This document shows positions 60,495-64,000 of a DNA stretch of 64,000 nucleotides, in pieces. Position numbers and translations under genes: made by a program. A model generated the notes under the pieces. The model did no database searches. It worked only from the letters and a program-made list of their open reading frames with translations, and had not been told where the DNA came from. The DNA lies in the NCBI RefSeq assembly GCF_014243395.1, contig NZ_JACLCP010000006.1, positions 124,001-188,000 of the forward strand, in the 5' to 3' direction. How positions within the stretch are numbered: position 1 is the first letter of the stretch; each line of letters starts with the position of its first letter. The DNA is from Winogradskyella flava. Its GTDB lineage: Bacteria; Bacteroidota; Bacteroidia; Flavobacteriales; Flavobacteriaceae.

Positions 60495-62951
60495 TTAGTT
60501 TTTGATGATTTTTCTTATAGAATTATAATTGTCTCCGTTTAATCTTAAGAAGTAGACTCCTTTTTCTAAGTGTTGAATTGCTATACGTTTATCACTCTTA
60601 AAATTTTGGTTTAGAACTATTTGTCCAGATATAGATATCAACTCAATATTTCTGACTGTATTTTTAGGGTTTTCAATATTGATGAAGTCACTTGACGGAT
60701 TGGGATAAATACCAATCTCATCCGTTTCAAATTCATTTGTACTTAATAGACCGTTATACGTCAATACAACTTCATTGTTATTTCTGCATTCAACTAAATA
60801 TTCTGAAAATATACCTCCACCATCTGGATCTAATACAGATTGCGGTAAATTGCACGTTAAGATAGAGCCAGTAGTGGTCGCAATAATGAACTCTTCTCCT
60901 ACTTGAGGTAGATAATCTGTGGTTATTACTTCAATATCACCATTGAAAATAGCATTTCCTTGAATACCTATATGGTCGTAAGTGATTCCTTGCGTATTTC
61001 CTGAAATATCAACCTGAATTACTGCCGTTGTTGATGATGAATATTGGTTAATAAAGTCTAATTGTCCAATGTCATCATTTCCAGCAGATACTTTGCCATT
61101 ATTCACAAAATTTGCTACTGTATTGGGAAGTCTAATGGTACCGCTATTGCCATAGATAAAACCATCTACTTCATTAGTAAGCGATTGGTCAAACCAAAAT
61201 TCTGAATTGTTATTGACATGTAAAAGGCCATGATTAGTGGTGATTGCACCTATACGAACATTGATATTAGGTTCTAGTGTGGACATTTCGCCATAATTTT
61301 CAAAAATATTATTACCAGTTCCAAAGCGTGAAATTTGAGAATTATTGCCAAAGAAGTATACGTCTCCATCCTCTCTGTTTATGAGATTACAATCGGTACC
61401 TATGCGTAAATTGCCATCTTCAAGAAAAGTGACGTTAAAAAAATTCTCAATAGTTGACTGCTCTAGTATGGATGATGGACTATTGCCTGAGATCCTAATG
61501 TTTGTAGTGTCATTGAATAGTACGCCACCTCCTCTTATGTTACAACCATCAAAATTAAAGGCACCAACAGGTGTATTATCAATAATCTGAAGATTGCTCT
61601 CCACTGGTACATAAATATCGCCTTGCCAATTGATGACGCCATCAATAACACCTGTTAATGTGCCATTTATAGTATTGTTGCCATTAAAGTTAAGTGTGGC
61701 ATTTGCACCAACATTGTAGATGCCATCTTGATATCGTAACTGGGCAGAACCAAATCCTAATCTAAGCGTTCCTGATAATACTAAAATTTCACCATTTTGA
61801 TTGAAAAGGTTTGCACCCATAATGGTTTCGTCTGAGGGATTGGGTAGCCAAGCACGAATAAGACCAAAATTATCTAATGCGGACATGGTTCCAGATGCTG
61901 AAAATGATGCGCCATCTCCATTAAGAGCTATGACAGCGATATCTGAGTTTTCTAAATGGCTGTTACCTGCCATAACAATAGTACTGTTGGCTTCCAGATT
62001 GATAGTATTCTCATTCACCCATTCGGCATCATTAAGCATAAAAATACTGTTGATAACGTTGACTTCAAAATTTGTGGTGAATACCCCCGTTCCATCTAGG
62101 TTGGCTAAATTAGCATTCATGCTGCCGCTGCCAGAAAAGTCAAGAGTGGCATCACCATTAAGATTAATTTTAGCGTCCCAATTAATAGTTCCATCGAGTG
62201 CTCCTGTGATTGTGCCACTTATATTAGTGGTATTATCGATATGTAATTCTCCATCTGAGGCAATGTTTATCGTTCCAGTATTAAGACTAATTGAAGTGTT
62301 GAAAAGTCGAAATGTTCCGTTTTGTACACTAATAAGGTTGTTATTTTCAAACTGTGACCCTATTGTGCTAACTTCAGATATGTCTTGATGTGAAACAACT
62401 ATCGTTCCATTATTAATAATGTTTGAAGGTCCGCCACCTGGATTGATGATATTTGTACCAGGTTCAGTAAATTGAATAACTCCATTCGTATTATTGGTTA
62501 TTGTGGCATTCGCATTAATACTAAATTGAGTTCCACTTTGTAAATCAATTGTACCGTTATTAGTTAAATTAATACTACTTATTTGAATAGAGCCAAAAAT
62601 ATTAATAGTCCCATTATTGATTAATGCGTTTGGATTGGTTCCTAATCCTGAAAGGCCTCCGCCATTCCAATTTAATGTTGCGTTTTCTTCAATAGTGCAC
62701 GTGCTGTCAAAAACTAAATTATTGTTAGTGGTGAGGGAAGATGTTCCTTCTATTATTAGTGAGTTAATATTTATAGCAGAAGGTGCTATAACATCAAATC
62801 CATCAGGTATAATAACATCGCCATCCGGCAATGGTACTTCATCTCCGCTCCAATTTTCTGGTGTAGTCCAGCTGTTGCCCGATTCGCCATCAAATGTCTG
62901 TGATTGTAATGTAAGTGGGAGAAAAACCAATAATAGTAATAAATGTTTCAT
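60495..62951 (-). CDS. Beta-helix-like surface protein with T9SS type A sorting domain
   Basis: The 818-residue protein has a signal peptide (HLLLLLVFLPLTLQSQ). A long Asn- and Gly-rich region (about 25-690) follows, built of short strands such as INNGTINIFGSIQ, NLTNNGTIDLQSG and NNGTIVVSHQDIS, which suggests a parallel beta helix. The C-terminal 75 residues are the type A T9SS signal (EIGIYPNPSSDFINI, GVYFLRLNGDNYNSIRKIIK). It is probably attached to the cell surface as an adhesin or polysaccharide-binding protein. The AraC gene at the right edge lies upstream on the same strand. Confidence 0.8.
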   Translation of the reverse strand: MKHLLLLLVFLPLTLQSQTFDGESGNSWTTPENWSGDEVPLPDGDVIIPDGFDVIAPSAININSLIIEGTSSLTTNNNLVFDSTCTIEENATLNWNGGGLSGLGTNPNALINNGTINIFGSIQISSINLTNNGTIDLQSGTQFSINANATITNNTNGVIQFTEPGTNIINPGGGPSNIINNGTIVVSHQDISEVSTIGSQFENNNLISVQNGTFRLFNTSISLNTGTINIASDGELHIDNTTNISGTITGALDGTINWDAKINLNGDATLDFSGSGSMNANLANLDGTGVFTTNFEVNVINSIFMLNDAEWVNENTINLEANSTIVMAGNSHLENSDIAVIALNGDGASFSASGTMSALDNFGLIRAWLPNPSDETIMGANLFNQNGEILVLSGTLRLGFGSAQLRYQDGIYNVGANATLNFNGNNTINGTLTGVIDGVINWQGDIYVPVESNLQIIDNTPVGAFNFDGCNIRGGGVLFNDTTNIRISGNSPSSILEQSTIENFFNVTFLEDGNLRIGTDCNLINREDGDVYFFGNNSQISRFGTGNNIFENYGEMSTLEPNINVRIGAITTNHGLLHVNNNSEFWFDQSLTNEVDGFIYGNSGTIRLPNTVANFVNNGKVSAGNDDIGQLDFINQYSSSTTAVIQVDISGNTQGITYDHIGIQGNAIFNGDIEVITTDYLPQVGEEFIIATTTGSILTCNLPQSVLDPDGGGIFSEYLVECRNNNEVVLTYNGLLSTNEFETDEIGIYPNPSSDFINIENPKNTVRNIELISISGQIVLNQNFKSDKRIAIQHLEKGVYFLRLNGDNYNSIRKIIKN

Positions 62952-63134
62952 AATGTAAATTTTGTGAGTTTCTAAATTTTAATAATAAATGTTAGTTACT
63001 TACAAGGGGTTCAGGGATTTGGTGAAAGTAGTTTTGGTGACTGGTTTTAGATTCCTAGATTTTGACATTATCAGAAAATAGAACTAATTAAAGAGAATGT
63101 AATAAAGATTTTGAAGAGAAAACCTTAAAATGCA

Positions 63135-64000
63135 TTAAACGATATTGATTTGGCTGAGTACGTGTTTTTTAAAAGCTAGTGGAGTTTTATTTGTAGCTTT
63201 TTTAAACGCGGTATAAAATGCAGATTTAGAATTAAAGCCAGCTTCAAGGCCTATTGCAGTAATTGTATATTTTGAAAACTCAGGATTCTTTAAGTAAGCT
63301 TTTGCTTGATCCACTCTGTAACTATTTATATAATCACTGAAGTTGGTATTAAGTTCAGTCTTTATAATTCTAGATAAGTGTCCGGAACTAATATTTAGAT
63401 TAGTGGCAACACTATCTAATGTTAGGTTAGGGTCTAAGTATATCCTATTGATCTTTAATAGTTCTTCAAATGCTAGAACATGTTTGTTTCTTGTAACATC
63501 AGTCTTAGGGCTATTCATGGAAGCGCTAGTTTGTAATCTTATATTCTTGCGATCTTCAGCAATTCCGAATTTGTAAATACCTAAATAACCTAGCCAGTAT
63601 ATTGCTACAGACATGCTTATCCATAAGGAGTAAAAAGATATGCCGTAGGCTATATTTTTGTAAACTAGATAGGACCATAGAAACGCTATGATAAGGAGAA
63701 CAAACAACGTTATCCTTAACCAATTTATTCGGGTGTATATAGTGTTAACATCAAAAGATTTATATCGTTTTTCATAATCAAATGACTTTTTTAATAGGTA
63801 AACGAGCATTATGATCGTAAATATATTGGAGAAAATTTCAATGAAATTTAATGTTTTCGCAAAAAAGCTATAAAAGCTTGCATCTTCATAGTTGGTTAAG
63901 ACACCAACCCTGTAAATGATATTAAGCACTAAGAAAATTAAAAAAGGTAAAAACAGGAGTTTTTCTTTTATTGCTATTTTGTGATTTGGGTATAAAAAAG
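63135..64000 (-). CDS. AraC-family regulator, 5' end cut by the window
   Basis: The frame stays open to the right edge, so the start lies beyond 64000. A GTG at 63929 sits within a hydrophobic helix and is unlikely to be the start. Upstream codons give LLFLPFLIFLVLNIIY, another membrane segment. The visible part has four or five membrane helices and an AraC domain at the C terminus (LTLDSVATNLNISSGHLSRI, NFSDYINSYRVDQAKAYL, EAGFNSKSAFYTAFKKATN). It lies about 180 bases before the T9SS gene on the same strand. Confidence 0.85.
   Translation of the reverse strand, partial: FLYPNHKIAIKEKLLFLPFLIFLVLNIIYRVGVLTNYEDASFYSFFAKTLNFIEIFSNIFTIIMLVYLLKKSFDYEKRYKSFDVNTIYTRINWLRITLFVLLIIAFLWSYLVYKNIAYGISFYSLWISMSVAIYWLGYLGIYKFGIAEDRKNIRLQTSASMNSPKTDVTRNKHVLAFEELLKINRIYLDPNLTLDSVATNLNISSGHLSRIIKTELNTNFSDYINSYRVDQAKAYLKNPEFSKYTITAIGLEAGFNSKSAFYTAFKKATNKTPLAFKKHVLSQINIV

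Noticed and set aside
61801..62388. Open frame of 195 codons on the plus strand
   Set aside because: It is antisense to the repetitive T9SS gene; the low-complexity repeats keep the opposite frame open.

Overview
The window is a chromosomal segment of a marine-type member of the Flavobacteriaceae (phylum Bacteroidota). The evidence is the low GC content, the rplR-to-rplQ ribosomal order followed by carA, eno and gltA, promoter boxes of the type TAnnTTTG, weak Shine-Dalgarno sequences, two proteins with type A C-terminal sorting domains of the type IX secretion system (T9SS), a FecI/FecR/TonB receptor cluster and membrane-anchored AraC regulators. I saw no tRNA, rRNA, CRISPR array, transposase or prophage. 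I cannot name the species.

Region 1 (1-6.9 kb) is the distal spc/alpha ribosomal superoperon: L18 (cut by the window edge), S5, L30, L15, SecY, IF-1, L36, S13, S11, then a terminator, a nested promoter, and S4, RpoA and L17. Two spacers carry near-identical hairpin-forming repeats and a third carries a similar low-complexity one. Region 2 (6.9-15.7 kb) holds carA, a secreted protein that looks like a tandem ExbD domain, enolase, a leucine-rich-repeat T9SS cargo, citrate synthase and a DDAH-family hydrolase. Region 3 (15.8-23.2 kb) is a conserved flavobacterial block: a tightly overlapping phospholipid operon (LUD protein, cdsA, psd, acyl-CoA-binding protein), ftsH, rsfS, birA, an SRPBCC protein, pyrE and a Nudix hydrolase.

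Region 4 (23.2-37.7 kb) is accessory: a metallophosphoesterase, a LytS/LytTR two-component pair, an M14 peptidase, citrulline hydrolase CtlX, a CpeT-like lipoprotein, a TPR histidine kinase, a GH53 galactanase, argS (with a REP-like palindrome inside the gene), an AraC regulator and a surface protein. Region 5 (37.7-45.9 kb) is the most interesting part. A FecI sigma factor, FecR anti-sigma factor, STN-type TonB receptor, PagL-like lipid A deacylase and DinB protein are transcribed leftwards, and a 764-residue aspartate-rich lipoprotein diverges rightwards. The same bipartite element, AGGGTAGGA-N15-CTGTTnTAT, with identical spacing, stands before fecR and before the acidic lipoprotein. I read this as the promoter of the local FecI factor and as evidence that the two transcription units form one regulon.

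Region 6 (45.9-64 kb) mixes housekeeping genes (ffh, folD, rluF, a HerA-like ATPase gene, queE, asnB) with small stress or surface proteins, an AraC gene flanked by two related secreted proteins, a large T9SS cargo of beta-helix type and a final AraC gene cut by the right edge.
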